Of a stretch of 42,537 nt of DNA, positions 9,569 through 18,974 are shown piece by piece. This stretch comes from Ophiosphaerella korrae. Taxonomy: Eukaryota > Ascomycota > Dothideomycetes > Pleosporales > Phaeosphaeriaceae. Position 1 is the stretch's first letter. Every line of letters starts with the position of its first letter. A model generated the notes under the pieces. That model was not told the origin of the DNA and ran no database searches. It worked only from the letters and a program-made list of their open reading frames with translations. The stretch is from assembly GCA_028456385.1 (NCBI GenBank), contig JALNQF010000350.1, forward strand, positions 1 to 42,537, given 5' to 3'. A program made the position numbers and the translations under genes.

Positions 9569-10343
9569 GGGCCTGTTCGGTGCGGCGCGCTGAGACGGCC
9601 CGAGTAGGTGGCCGAGGCCGCAGCGGCCGCGCGCGCCAGCGTTACTGAATTTGGATGGACGTAAACTGGGTATGTTCGGTGCAGACTTTTGTCCTCATCT
9701 CTTCAGTGCGTTAGTCTCTCGCGACTAAATCAACCTCATGGACCAGCTACGCCAATCAACGTCGCTCTCGAGCGCGTAGCCCAGCTCGCCTTATCGCGAC
9801 GCTCACCATCTTGGCCACTCTCAGAGTCGCCAGCGCCGTCACAATCGCAGTCAAATACACCACAGAGATGGACAACTACGATGGAGCTCGCTCTCATCAA
9901 CTCGTTGGTAGAGTCAATAAATCGTGGCCTACGCGCAGACTCGGGGCACAAGGCAGAAGCGTGGATTACTCTTCATGCGATTCAAACGTTCGTACGCCGG
10001 TTGGCTCATCTCGGCGTTGAGTAATAACGGTGTGGAGAGAGGCCCAAGTTGTCTGAATAGTGGCCAGTACTGCGGCCTGCTCCTCTGAAGGCATCACGTG
10101 ATGGAGTGCGCTGAGGTTGCTGTGTGCTCCTACTCGAGAGCAGCAGCGCAATCTGCGCTGACAGCGCGCGACCCAAACAGGAAAAGTAGCAGTCAATTCG
10201 GCACTTGCAGGGGTGTAAAATTAGGTAGCGCCTCTAGCGTCAGGACACCTGCGCTGATGTGTTGAGGATTAGCAGAGTTACCGAACAGGAGGCCCAGGGC
10301 GACCCAAATATGGCTTTGTAAGCGCGCCGTACCGAACGGGCCC
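9569..10343 (+). mobile_element. PIF/Harbinger-like element, 775 bp, TAA target duplication
   Basis: The left end (9569-9590) starts GGGCCTGTTCGGTGCGGC. The right end (10322-10343), read on the other strand, starts GGGCCCGTTCGGTACGGC. The 22-bp inverted repeats differ at only two positions, both transitions. TAA lies immediately outside both ends (9566-9568 and 10344-10346). A 3-bp TWA duplication and termini of the GGGCC(T)GTTYGG kind are typical of PIF/Harbinger transposons and Tourist-like MITEs. TGTTCGGT recurs internally near both ends (about 9673 and 10285) as subterminal repeats. There is no DDE transposase ORF, so the element is non-autonomous, but it carries a Myb/SANT-like ORF. Its GC content exceeds that of its flanks. 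Confidence 0.75.
9689..10024 (+). CDS. Myb/SANT-like DNA-binding ORF inside the element (truncated)
   Basis: A 111-codon frame entirely inside the 775-bp element. It opens with an ATG at 9689 and its C-terminal half, from about residue 60, reads QRWTTTMELALINSLVESIN then G...GHKAEAWITLHAIQTFV. This matches the Myb/SANT-like fold (Trp-Thr at the start of helix 1, E..LI..LVE, and a later AW) found in the DNA-binding accessory protein of PIF/Harbinger transposons and in related fungal proteins. The frame ends at a TAA soon after helix 2-3, so the domain is probably incomplete. An opposite-strand frame over 9966-10196 is also open and could be a shadow. It might be expressed as a binding protein or be a relic. 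Confidence 0.4.
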   Translation: MSSSLQCVSLSRLNQPHGPATPINVALERVAQLALSRRSPSWPLSESPAPSQSQSNTPQRWTTTMELALINSLVESINRGLRADSGHKAEAWITLHAIQTFVRRLAHLGVE

Positions 10344-10502
10344 TAAATAGTCCTGCCTGCCTTCTATCATACATTAACTCCACCTTCCTGATTACTTTCT
10401 TAAGATCCAGGCGCTAGATACCTGGTTTGACTTCGTTGACACAGGCTCAACGATCCCAATATTCATCTATTACACTACGCCTATCATACATATCTAAACG
10501 TA

Positions 10503-13144
10503 ATGAACCATCAACTCATCTCAGCTTCGTCGGGCTCTAAGGATCCTAGGGAAAGTGTAAAGCCAATCCTCGAGACTCTCTATATGTCAGAGAAGCGGAA
10601 ACTCGCTGATGTTGTCTCGCAAATGAAAGGGCAGTATAACTTTGACAGACTGTATGTGCACCATGGTCTGCGTAGCTATCGACTCACGGGCCATCATCTA
10701 TACTGACACGCGCGCACAGTGAACACTAATATAGGTACTAGTTTAGGAAATGGAGATGGTCGAGAGCAGCAGGTAAAGACTCTATGCCCCAGATTCTAAA
10801 GCATGTGAAGCATCGGTTTGAAGTCGGCAAGTCCAGCGCGGTGATCCTCAATGGGATGAAAGCTGAGAAGAAAAAGGTTAGGCGTGCCCTGAAGGAAGAG
10901 AAGTGAGCTGCGGATTCGCTCATCCTGAGGTCTTTCCGTGACCAAATCACCATTATCGAAGGGCCTGTGCTGCCATTCACCAACAGCTTGTAAGTAACTC
11001 TCGACGTAAAGATCGATTTTTGAGAGCTAAGAACCAAAGCTTTCTAAAGTGGAACCTTCCCTATGCTGCCATGCGTCACTCATATGCATGGCCATTTGAT
11101 CACTTGTCGCCTTTCGATCATCCGACACCCTATAGCAATATCGAAGTAGTGACTCCCTCATCGGCTACTTCTCCACGTGACGCGCCTTCCCCAACATATC
11201 ATGTTATCAAAGAGTCCGCTATGATTGATCGTGCCCGCCTGTTCGCACAAGGCCAGCACGAGAGGCTTCTTACAGTCTTGAACGGAGAGGGGAGAGGGTA
11301 TTACAGACACGAAATGAGATCCTCTTGGGCTGATATCTCAGTAGGCAACTTTCTGACTGGCTGTATCAGTATTGGTTCTTCTGCTTTAAGACTTCAAAGC
11401 ATTGGGGAAAGGGACCGACAATATGGACGGCGCAGCTCTTAGATTTCGGCCGGTTCTCATGTGCCGCACTTCCCAGTCACCCAGGCACACCCCAAGATCA
11501 TGTGTCTCCACCTACACCACGCGTTAGTGCTGATCTCACACCATCAAATCTTTGCCGGTGGCATATACACGTGCGCCAAGAGCACTATGAGTCTATACTA
11601 GTCGACCAATCGGCATTCACGGGTTTCGTCGAGCATGACCCAGATGACGATTGTACTTAGGAAGCATGGCCTGAAAGCAGACAGCGCCTCCACTTCACAT
11701 TCGGTTGAGAGATGCCCTTGAGCATAATAATGACTTCAGTCTGACCCCTGCAGCAAACCTACCTGTTTCCATTCCGCAGATTGCGCAAGCCACGAATAAC
11801 TCCGATAATGAGCTTCTCCTAGAGTCACTCGGGTTTAGTATCATGAGTCGGAACCTGGATCAAGTTATAAACATTTCGCGCAAAATAATATTCAAGAGAG
11901 GCATTGAATATGCATCGGTTCGTCCGTTCCATCTAGCAACGAGTTCCCTTGACGGAGCCAAATCTTGCTGCGACGCCACTACTGTGCTTGCTAGGCTAAT
12001 CCAAGGACCCAAAGTTCACCAGGTATACACAGACGAACACGGCCACACGATATTGGACAATCTCATGATTGCAATCATCAAATCGCATACTTCAGCAAAA
12101 CCGGTCACCGTGAATCAAGACCTCAGAGATATGCCTCGATTCATTGGAGAAGAGGTCGATATCTGCGGCCGATGGGACGCGGATTCGCCTTGCGTGCGCC
12201 ACCTATATGCCAGCGGCAATTCATCGATACCTGCTAGCTGGAAACACAAATTCTGCAACACTTCGATTCAGACAGTATGTGACTGCATCATTATAGCATT
12301 GTCCTACATGCCAAACCGCCTCTTACTAGATACTCCAAGTGGATTGTTCATCCGGCGTTGTTTTGACTGCGGCAAGAAATTGCAATTACAGCCTCTCCAT
12401 AGTTTAGTAATGACGGGCTACCATCTTGCTGCCCAAGGAAGGGACGAAGAAGATCTTTTTGGTATCCTCGCATGCGCATTGTGCATGATATGCCGTGGTT
12501 TCGACCCTTGTATTACTGTAAACATTTCCGTTACAGCCTTGCTAGATACCGATGCGCTACTAGAATGTGACCACGAAGAGCTTACTACTGCCGGACTCGC
12601 CGAGAAAATTTCGGCCACTCGAGCCGTGTCGTCGTGGACTCCGAAGCTTCAGACAGGGTGGGCTGCACTGGTCGGTGTGCTACACCGCTTCGAAAAGGCA
12701 CATGTCCAAAACTACAACGAAGGCGATACAGATGAAGATAGCAGCTACAAATCTCTTTTTATCTGGTTAACTGAGCGTAGTGTACATCTGCGAAGCGTAC
12801 ATGAGGGCTGGGACAGCAACATGAACTCTGCTTATTTTCGAGAAAGGGATCTGGTCACGTTGTGGGCTTCAGTCCAAGCAGAGCTGTTGTCCTACCGACG
12901 ACTTGACGCTGGGCTTGACTGGACATTTCAAAATTTCTCGATGAATGTTATTCAAAAGCAACTAAGCCTAGAAGAACCTCTCGAGGTAGGTTATGCCAAG
13001 GGCGGCCTGTTGTGTACTTATTGTGTCTGTCACGGCTTTGGTGGTGACCCTTTGACGGTATTGTCTGACGCGGTTGATCCAAACGTTGCGAGCGTTGATA
13101 TATGGGGGAGGGCAACTCATTCAGAGACAATTTATGAATTATGA
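10503..13144 (+). pseudogene. Clr5-domain protein gene, disabled by stops and frame changes
   Basis: The ATG at 10503 opens a frame whose residues 20-50 (VKPILETLYMSEKRKLADVV and MKGQYNF) match the N-terminal Clr5 domain. A probable intron (donor GTATGT at 10652, acceptor ATAG at 10734) leads to FRKWRWSRAAGKDS, the conserved C-terminal part of Clr5. Disablements include TAG at 10739 and TGA at 10904 in that frame. There is also a switch of frame near 11330-11400, where a stretch reads WTAQLLDFGRFSCAALPSH, then a TAG near 11658 and another frame change near 11700. From 11675 to 13144 the frame is open (last 470 residues), with CFDCGKKLQLQPLH and ACALCMICRGFDP typical of long Clr5-family proteins. 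The parent would be about 850 aa. Clr5 was described in fission-yeast silencing, but the role of these expanded paralogues is unknown. Confidence 0.65.
11843..13144 (+). CDS. intact 3' open frame of the Clr5-family pseudogene
   Basis: This is the longest open part of the broken Clr5 gene. No in-frame ATG exists at its 5' limit (11675); the first is at 11843, giving 433 residues. The sequence has paired cysteines (RRCFDCGKK, LACALCMICRG, LLCTYCVCHGFG) that could bind metal but match no finger I can name. A gene caller might annotate it as a stand-alone protein. I regard it as the tail of the parent gene, because coding-like sequence in other frames leads straight into it. Whether it is translated is unknown. 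Confidence 0.35.
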   Translation: MSRNLDQVINISRKIIFKRGIEYASVRPFHLATSSLDGAKSCCDATTVLARLIQGPKVHQVYTDEHGHTILDNLMIAIIKSHTSAKPVTVNQDLRDMPRFIGEEVDICGRWDADSPCVRHLYASGNSSIPASWKHKFCNTSIQTVCDCIIIALSYMPNRLLLDTPSGLFIRRCFDCGKKLQLQPLHSLVMTGYHLAAQGRDEEDLFGILACALCMICRGFDPCITVNISVTALLDTDALLECDHEELTTAGLAEKISATRAVSSWTPKLQTGWAALVGVLHRFEKAHVQNYNEGDTDEDSSYKSLFIWLTERSVHLRSVHEGWDSNMNSAYFRERDLVTLWASVQAELLSYRRLDAGLDWTFQNFSMNVIQKQLSLEEPLEVGYAKGGLLCTYCVCHGFGGDPLTVLSDAVDPNVASVDIWGRATHSETIYEL

Positions 13145-13325
13145 TTGATTGGGAAGTAATGTTGGCAGAAACAGGGTGCTGACAACATGGCTACCGATAC
13201 CCAGTATTATTTTGTCGAAGTCACTGTTTCCCGATTCAAACAGAACTTATCCATGAATGAGTAGTTATTGCCCATTAGTAACTTGGACTTTCACTTTCAT
13301 TCACTTTCCACGTTCTCCTGGCTTT

Positions 13326-13676
13326 TCAATCCTTCATTCTCATGGCCTCGTGGCTACTACACACCAAGTTTCTCTGATACTCAATTAACATGGAACTGTG
13401 AATATGTCCTTGGGTACGTACTATTCGCGAGCAATCTACTTTGCGTAGACGAAGACCCTCCAGTATTTCTTCGGCGCGATTATCATTCAAATTTTCTTGG
13501 TGCGCGATGAAACAGTAGAACTTTTTCGTGCCTCTTGTAGTGAGATAGTTAAGATGGTAAAGTACTTCCAATTCTTGCTCATCGAATTTGTTGTACATGT
13601 CTTCAATTGTTCCTTGCGGCACATTGTTGCGACCTTCGTCACGGCAGAATTCTGCAATGGTTTCATAAACTTTAGT
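13326..13676 (-). pseudogene. last exon or fragment of an unrecognised gene
   Basis: The minus-strand frame is open from a possible acceptor (CATAG, exon from 13676) to the stop at 13326, about 116 codons. It reads TKVYETIAEFCRDEGRNNVP, then an acidic helical part (DMYNKFDEQELEVLYHL), TTRGTKKFYCFIAHQENL, and ends MRMKD. The amino-acid usage is protein-like and hydrophilic/hydrophobic periodicity is evident. No family is recognised. An ATG at 13622 gives a 98-residue stand-alone version. No upstream exon was found before the degenerate sequence at 13.7 kb, so it is probably a remnant. Confidence 0.35.
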
Positions 13677-14529
13677 CTATGACAAAGGTTCTAGGGATAT
13701 TGAGAGTTCTGGATCGCTATCGGGAGGCTCCCTCTACACAAGACTGGTAACAACATTTACAGCGAAGTGCGTAACAGTAAGAACCTTGCCACTTTCAGTT
13801 ATCCATTGTGATTTAGATTAATGAGCCGAACTCGCAGGATGGACGTGGAGATAAAGCGGTGTGAAGGAAGAAGGAAAGCCGATGCCCGTGAGAATGACGC
13901 CCATCGCAAGAGTCGCACCGGAAACAAGCGAAGGCCGGCGATCTTGCCAGCTGGTTTGGAGGTACGCAAAGTAAATGCACACACATAAACCTAAAAAGAA
14001 TATTCCGAGCTAGGAGGCTATTCTGTAGTTATGCTATAGTAACCTAGTTTAGTTAACAGGCCGTAATGCCTTTCACACTACTCAATACTGTCCGTAAACT
14101 CAACAGGCAAAGTAAACCGAAAGACCACCCACAAGTGCGGCCAGAAATATCAAAGGGATAACTATAAGGCGCCGTTCCATGTCTACATGCTTCGAGTTGT
14201 AAGCCTGTAGTCCTGTCAAAAGCTCTCTGGGCCGCTCACCAAGTTTATCAAGACTAACCATTCTAGATAGATAAAAAGGTTGGTAGTAGGTATTTGAAGT
14301 CCTGCGAAAGTATAAAAACGATAACTACAATAGGCAATGAGACGGGAAGTAGCGGAGGAAAATGTACTATGTCTAGGTGTGTGCACTTTGTAGATAGTTG
14401 GCACAGCAAAGGAGCTTGGCCGAAAGAGAATACCAAAAGAACGATAATAGCAACGATAGACAAAACTTGAACACTATATATCTTGCTTGATATTTGCCAA
14501 AAAAAAATGGTTACACACATCGCATTTTA
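13677..14529. other. no supportable gene
   Basis: Two hydrophobic minus-strand frames occur: a 26-codon one from 14180 (MERRLIVIPLIFLAALVGGL, a good signal-anchor pattern) and an 85-codon one at 14263-14520 with two apolar runs. Both are short, isolated and in AT-biased DNA, where apolar codons are expected by chance. I do not call them genes. Confidence 0.4.
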
Positions 14530-14830
14530 AGATATTCCAACTGACGATGCACTGACTATCAATGAAGTTGCTGTGCAAGCGGTCCTCGGGTGGCAAGAAG
14601 CCGTTTTTGACCAATGACGGTACACTTCGCTCTCTTATTTGCCATACAACGATTTGAATGCGGTTCTCAGATGGCACGAAGTCCTTGTCTAGCTAATCGC
14701 TGCACAAGTAACTCTCTTACTTGCCACCTGCGTACGATGACGACGCTAGTGGTTTGGACATGGCCCTTTCATGGCATAAAATTCTGGCCTAACCAAGAAG
14801 CGCAGTCAACGTTTTGACTTGCCACGGGAC
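14530..14830 (-). repeat. degenerate 80-105-bp tandem repeats with coding flavour
   Basis: On the minus strand four successive copies begin with the motif I/V-V-x-W-Q/N-V/I (for example AIVPWQVK, QIVVWQIRE). The Trp codons are at about 14822-14824, 14724-14726, 14642-14644 and 14537-14539. Copies two and three align over about 80 bp (TGGCAAGTAAGAGAG versus TGGCAAATAAGAGAG, then matching ACTTCGTGCCA and GCTTCTTGCCA blocks). Stops and shifts interrupt the frame. It looks like the remains of a repeat protein with units of roughly 30 residues; the family is not recognised. Confidence 0.4.
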
Positions 14831-16005
14831 GATCGCCCTTGTTTGGTGCGGAAGCCCCCAGGATCGATGTCTGTGCGACGAAGTAAAGGCGGATGGGAGT
14901 GCACGTTTCTTGTGGCTTATCCTGCGAACCGCTGAACCAACGAGTCTGTGCCGTACCTCCCCCCGCAGCTCCTACGATACGCATCACCATGACCCACTAC
15001 TCTTAGACACATCAGATTTCGGCGAACGAGATATCCGCCGTAGCCGCGCCTGCCTCACCCACTGCACCGGCGTTCCGCACAATCCCCACGGCAATCGACG
15101 ATGCTCGCAACGTTGGTTCGCAAGGCGCGCATTGATCAATTTACCCAAAATTATTACAAATCTTGCAAGCTCCGAGAGTTCGCGCCTTCAAAGATTGTGT
15201 CGCGAGATTGTCTAACCTACAATCACCCCGCGATCCCGCATTGCGCTGGCCATCGCCATCCTGACTACAATCAAAGCCTAAAGTCCAATTCCGCGGCACA
15301 CTTCGTATCGCTACCTTTGGCGCTGGGAGTTCTTTGGCGCCTGAAGATTGGACACACGATGCATAGCTGATGGAACCAACCACTTAGCCAGAGATGAAGC
15401 ACCCTCCCCGAACGCTGCTCTTGTTGGGCCCCGGCTCCATTTTCTATCCCTAGTGGCCACAGGCAAACACTGGAGCCCTACCTTAGCTGCATGTGCATAC
15501 GCACTGCATTGATCACCCAACGTCAGGGACTTTTCTGCCTCGTGCATGCCTTATAGGCGGGCTGCCATATTTGCCTGCCTCCGATCTCGAAGTGTTTCGT
15601 GCGCCTTGATCACTGAAACATACTCAACTCGTTCAAAGGATGGTGGACACACAGCGGCACAGTCCTTATCACGGGGCCAAACCATGGTTACAAAGCGCCT
15701 ATAGTCCGGACATGTGGGGCTCAATATGTCCTAATCATCTACCTGGGTAGGTATGCTGCGAAGCATCCCACGATTAGCATAGCTTTGTGGTGAGATCGGG
15801 CCGCAATGCATGTCCACAAGTATCTAGTGAGACAAGTCATAACAACAGCTTCCTGCCAGATTTCAATACTCTGTATCTTTGGGTACAACCCATCACCATG
15901 TAAGTCTAAAACGTTCAATAGTGCTTCAGAGCATACCACTAATGTAGAGAATAGTTTTCTTCATCCGCTTGTGTTCCTCGTCGCTTTTCTATCCCATAGT
16001 TCCCA
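14831..16005. other. no gene seen
   Basis: GC-richer DNA with several overlapping open frames of 60-130 codons on both strands (for example 14814-15215 plus), none showing domains or a protein-like composition. No tRNA-like T-loop was found by eye. Confidence 0.4.
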
Positions 16006-16212
16006 ATGCCAAACGAGGAGAAGATAACAGAGACAGCGGCCGGGGTACGGGAAGAAAGGAACTTCAAGATTCGAGTTACGAAAGGCAAAGTATTTGTCGG
16101 AGAGCCTGCTGAGATATTGACATTAGATTCGGGTGAAAGATCCTTCCTTGGTGAACATAAGGTGTACTGGCTGGGGTCTGTCATATTTGTAGTAACTCAA
16201 CTTCTATCATAG
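16006..16212 (+). CDS. possible small hypothetical protein (68 aa)
   Basis: ATG at 16006, 68 codons. The beginning is charged (MPNEEKITETAAGVREERNF) and is followed by a beta-like stretch (FKIRVTKGKVFVGEPAEILT). The composition looks natural, but the complement is also open across the same span (81 codons), so chance cannot be excluded. A possible donor (GTGTAC) near 16162 might end the coding part earlier. No family is recognised. Low support. Confidence 0.2.
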   Translation: MPNEEKITETAAGVREERNFKIRVTKGKVFVGEPAEILTLDSGERSFLGEHKVYWLGSVIFVVTQLLS

Positions 16213-16294
16213 CGGAACCGAGTGGCCTTGTCACATGCTTTACTCTGTCCAAGAAAACAAAGAGTTGCCTAGCAACCTGGGTGATAATATCATA

Positions 16295-17626
16295 TTATAT
16301 AGGCCATGTTCTCCCCACCCGTAATATAATATAACCGCAGGTTAAATCTTTTCTAAATACTACACCAATACAACAAGTCTTCGTCTCTCCTCCCCCTACT
16401 TCATCTCTCCAACATTGGGTTTCTTGTATCTTTTCTTGTAAATATGTTGGTAGCTGCCTAATTATCTGTCTATTAAGTCCAAAAAATGAGGAGGATCCCG
16501 GAACTATGCTTCTTGAGCGATTACCCGACACGATGTATGTCCCTGGAAGTATGGCTATTCTTAGTACGAGGAGTTTATCGTTGGAATATAGTACTCGTAT
16601 TTGGTCGACCAGAAGTAGCGAAACAAAGCGAGGGCCGTGTGGCGTAACCAATGTGAATTGAAAGGAGCGGCAACTATACTCTTGACCCGCCTTCAGCGAT
16701 AACTTCGATATCATTTCCATTCTAGAGGTAATTTGGCCAAAGTCTATGGCTCTTTTGACAAAATCTTCGTACATTGAAAGGTTAGGGAGTAAACGCAGTA
16801 AATTTACCGATCTCTCTATTCGAATGCTTCGCACGCTGGGAATAGTTAGCAGCCAATACGAAAGGAAACGGCTGAAACTTACCATGGAAACTTATTCAGG
16901 GCAAGGAAATATAAAACCCCATCGTTCCCTACGTTTTGTGCAATGCTGTGGCATCTGAGCCCGTAGTCTGGACCCTCGGTCGGTACGCTCCTCAGGAAGC
17001 GCATTATATACTCAAACAAAGGTTTTTGTATTTCCGGTATAGGCATCTTTGAGTCCCAAACTTGGTCCGGCCGGCATTGAGGTTTTATGTCTGGTACAAT
17101 GATCTCGTAGCCAAAAAGAAGTTTCTCCGTGGCTGCTACGCAGAAGGCAGCGATTAAGTCAAATTTTTTCTTCATATCCTCTTCGATTTCATTCATGTAA
17201 TGTTCAGGGAGGGTTTGGTTGGGGAAACTAGACGTGCTTAGCAAGTAACCCCATTGGTATAAGATGCTTGGGGACTCACTATCCAGTTGAAAATGAGGCA
17301 AGTATCAAAAGAGAACCGGTCCCCCACCGATCTATGATTGCCTCGCAAAATCGGCCATTGGCTTTTATGGTTTCTTTGGGGACTGTTGTCAGCTCTTCCA
17401 GGAGATATGAGCTCGACGGTCTACATAGCACAAGATCAAGGCAACGGCACCGAAAAGTTTCCATGTATGCCCCACCGTCCTTTTCGTAGGCTGCAATAGC
17501 ATTCGACCGTGAATATCGGCCCCATATCCACCGACCATCGGGTATTGAACACTTTTGTCTCAAACAAGCGTTCTTCCATAACTCGTAAATATCTTTAGGT
17601 AACCGGCGGTTAAATCCTTGTTCCAT
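16295..17626 (-). CDS. hypothetical protein, three exons, 413 aa
   Basis: Gene model on the minus strand: exon 1 17626-17280, intron 17279-17237 (43 bp, donor GTGAGT, acceptor CTAAG), exon 2 17236-16883, intron 16882-16836 (47 bp, donor GTAAGT, branch-like GCTAAC, acceptor CCCAG), exon 3 16835-16295. The spliced length is 1242 nt, exactly 414 codons with the stop. Both junctions restore frame (STG-YTSSFPN and NKFP-CVRSIRIE), which strongly supports a real gene. The start is MEQGFNRRLPKDIYELWKN. The middle is helical and charged (HYMNEIEEDMKKKFDLIAAF); the C-terminal part has beta-like stretches (SFQFTLVTPHGPRFVSLLLV). There is no signal peptide or clear membrane segment. I recognise no domain. 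Intact and probably functional, but of unknown role. Confidence 0.6.
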
Positions 17627-17848
17627 TTTCGAGCTGTGCTGTATCTATCGGCGCAGGGTGTTTTGTGGATAACGCGTCAGATGCTCGGCACGACGCATGC
17701 CGGGCGTTTTGGCCGTGCATATGTTACGTTGTGATGCACGCAATGACGCCCGCTTTTCAATATTGTGCGGCCCGAACGGTAGTGGCCTTGATATACTTGA
17801 TGGTAGGTACCAGTGTTGTTGTTTTGAATGTCAACAAATGGCCTATTA

Positions 17849-18120
17849 ACGTGTCCGTGCACTCAATGCACGGATTCACTCAGTTTACCGTGCCCGTCGG
17901 TTACTGTGTCTGTGCACCTCGTGCACGCAGTCACCTCGTGCACATGGAACACCAAACACCCCCTTCTTTCAACACTACACAACTCCATCAATATGAGCCC
18001 GGTTGACAACGCGCTTGCAGCAATCGAATCGCTGGAACCTGGAGAAGATTTTACGTATAAGGAGATAGCTAAGAAGTATAGTGTTGTACGCGGTATACTG
18101 TCCCGAAGGCACTAGGGCAA
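17849..18120 (+). mobile_element. 3'-truncated pogo/Fot1-type fragment
   Basis: It begins at a TA (17847-17848) with ACGTGTCCGTGCAC, matching the 5' end of the 1316-3167 element with one transition, and continues through a similar GTGCAC-rich leader. The ATG at 17993 opens a psq-type HTH (MSPVDNALAAIESLEPGEDF then TYKEIAKKYSVVRGILSRRH). Identity to the first copy's N-terminus is roughly half, so it is a different pogo lineage rather than a duplicate. A TAG at 18113-18115 stops the frame, and homology fades within a few tens of bases. No 3' terminal repeat or DDE region follows. It is not visibly RIP-mutated. Confidence 0.65.
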
Positions 18121-18189
18121 AACAACGCTAAAAAAAAAAGAGGGGTATGTATCTCTTCGAAATCTTAGCCTACAATAGGAGAGAGAGCT

Positions 18190-18450
18190 CTCCGGCTGGC
18201 GTTGTTGAGTTGATGCGCGCCGTGGATTGATGAGCAGCAGTTGAGTTGGTGCGCCGCAGTTGATGTTGAGTGCGGGGCGAGGCTAGTATCGCACTAATCG
18301 CACACTAGCATCGTAGATCGATTACAATCGCCGATCTCCAACGTCACCTGAAGCTCATGAGCCAGCTCAGTGAGCCAACTCGCAAGCTCCATCTATGAGC
18401 TGAGTTGAGATTGCGATTCTCAGCTTGCCGCAGTGTTGAGTGTGAGCAAT
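18190..18450. repeat. dispersed GC-rich repeat, copy B
   Basis: It starts CTCCGGCTGGCG, as copy A at 3573 does, and keeps the same order of landmarks: GAGTTG runs, GCGCCG, GCGAGGCTAGTATCGC, AGATCGAT and an AGCTC-rich tail (GAGCCAGCTCAGTGAGCC). Many point changes and small indels show the two copies are old. No coding frame is conserved between them. Confidence 0.55.
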
Positions 18451-18974
18451 CGTTACGCTGGAGCTCTGGTAGCAGCTCGTAATCGTTGCACTGGCACACG
18501 CACCTCATCTCACAGGAAGGAACAAGGGTGTAGGTGCAGATTTCTTATGAACATGGGTAACCGCGTATATGCTCAAGGATATCGTAGTTTCCTAACAGTA
18601 AACCTGTGTTTACTATGTAGTTCATCTTGTTTCGCTCCGTCTTCTCTTCTTCTCTTTAAGCCTCTCACCCACCACCACCACCACCACCATAATTGGCTGT
18701 GAGCCCCCCCCGCAGTCATACGTTCTCATACCCCAGCATCCTACCAATTCCTAGTCCTTTTCCCAATCATGTTCTTTTCTGAAACTCTGCTGACCTGTGC
18801 CAATAGATCAAACCACCACCAACCACCGACAGCCATAAGCCTTCCCGCAGCCGGACGTTCCCATACCTTCGCTACCCCACAACCCTACTATAATACCTCA
18901 GCACCTGACTACCTATCATTCGAAACGCCTTGATCCTTTCCCCGTTTTCTACGTTTTGGGGCCTTTGCTGACTC
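18451..18974. other. CAC microsatellite and a duplicated intron-like segment
   Basis: A (CAC)n run lies at about 18667-18689. The segment after it, which starts like an intron (GTGAGC) and carries CGCAGTCATACGTTCTCATACC and GCTGACCTGTGCCAATAG, is echoed about 150 bp later by CGCAGCCGGACGTTCCCATACC and TGCTGACTCTTGAC, just before the zinc-knuckle exon. This suggests a duplicated intron or intron-exon unit upstream of that gene. No exon can be defined here. Confidence 0.35.

Noticed and set aside
14263..14520. Hydrophobic minus-strand ORF as a membrane protein
   Set aside because: Short, isolated, AT-biased sequence in which apolar codons arise by chance; no family features.
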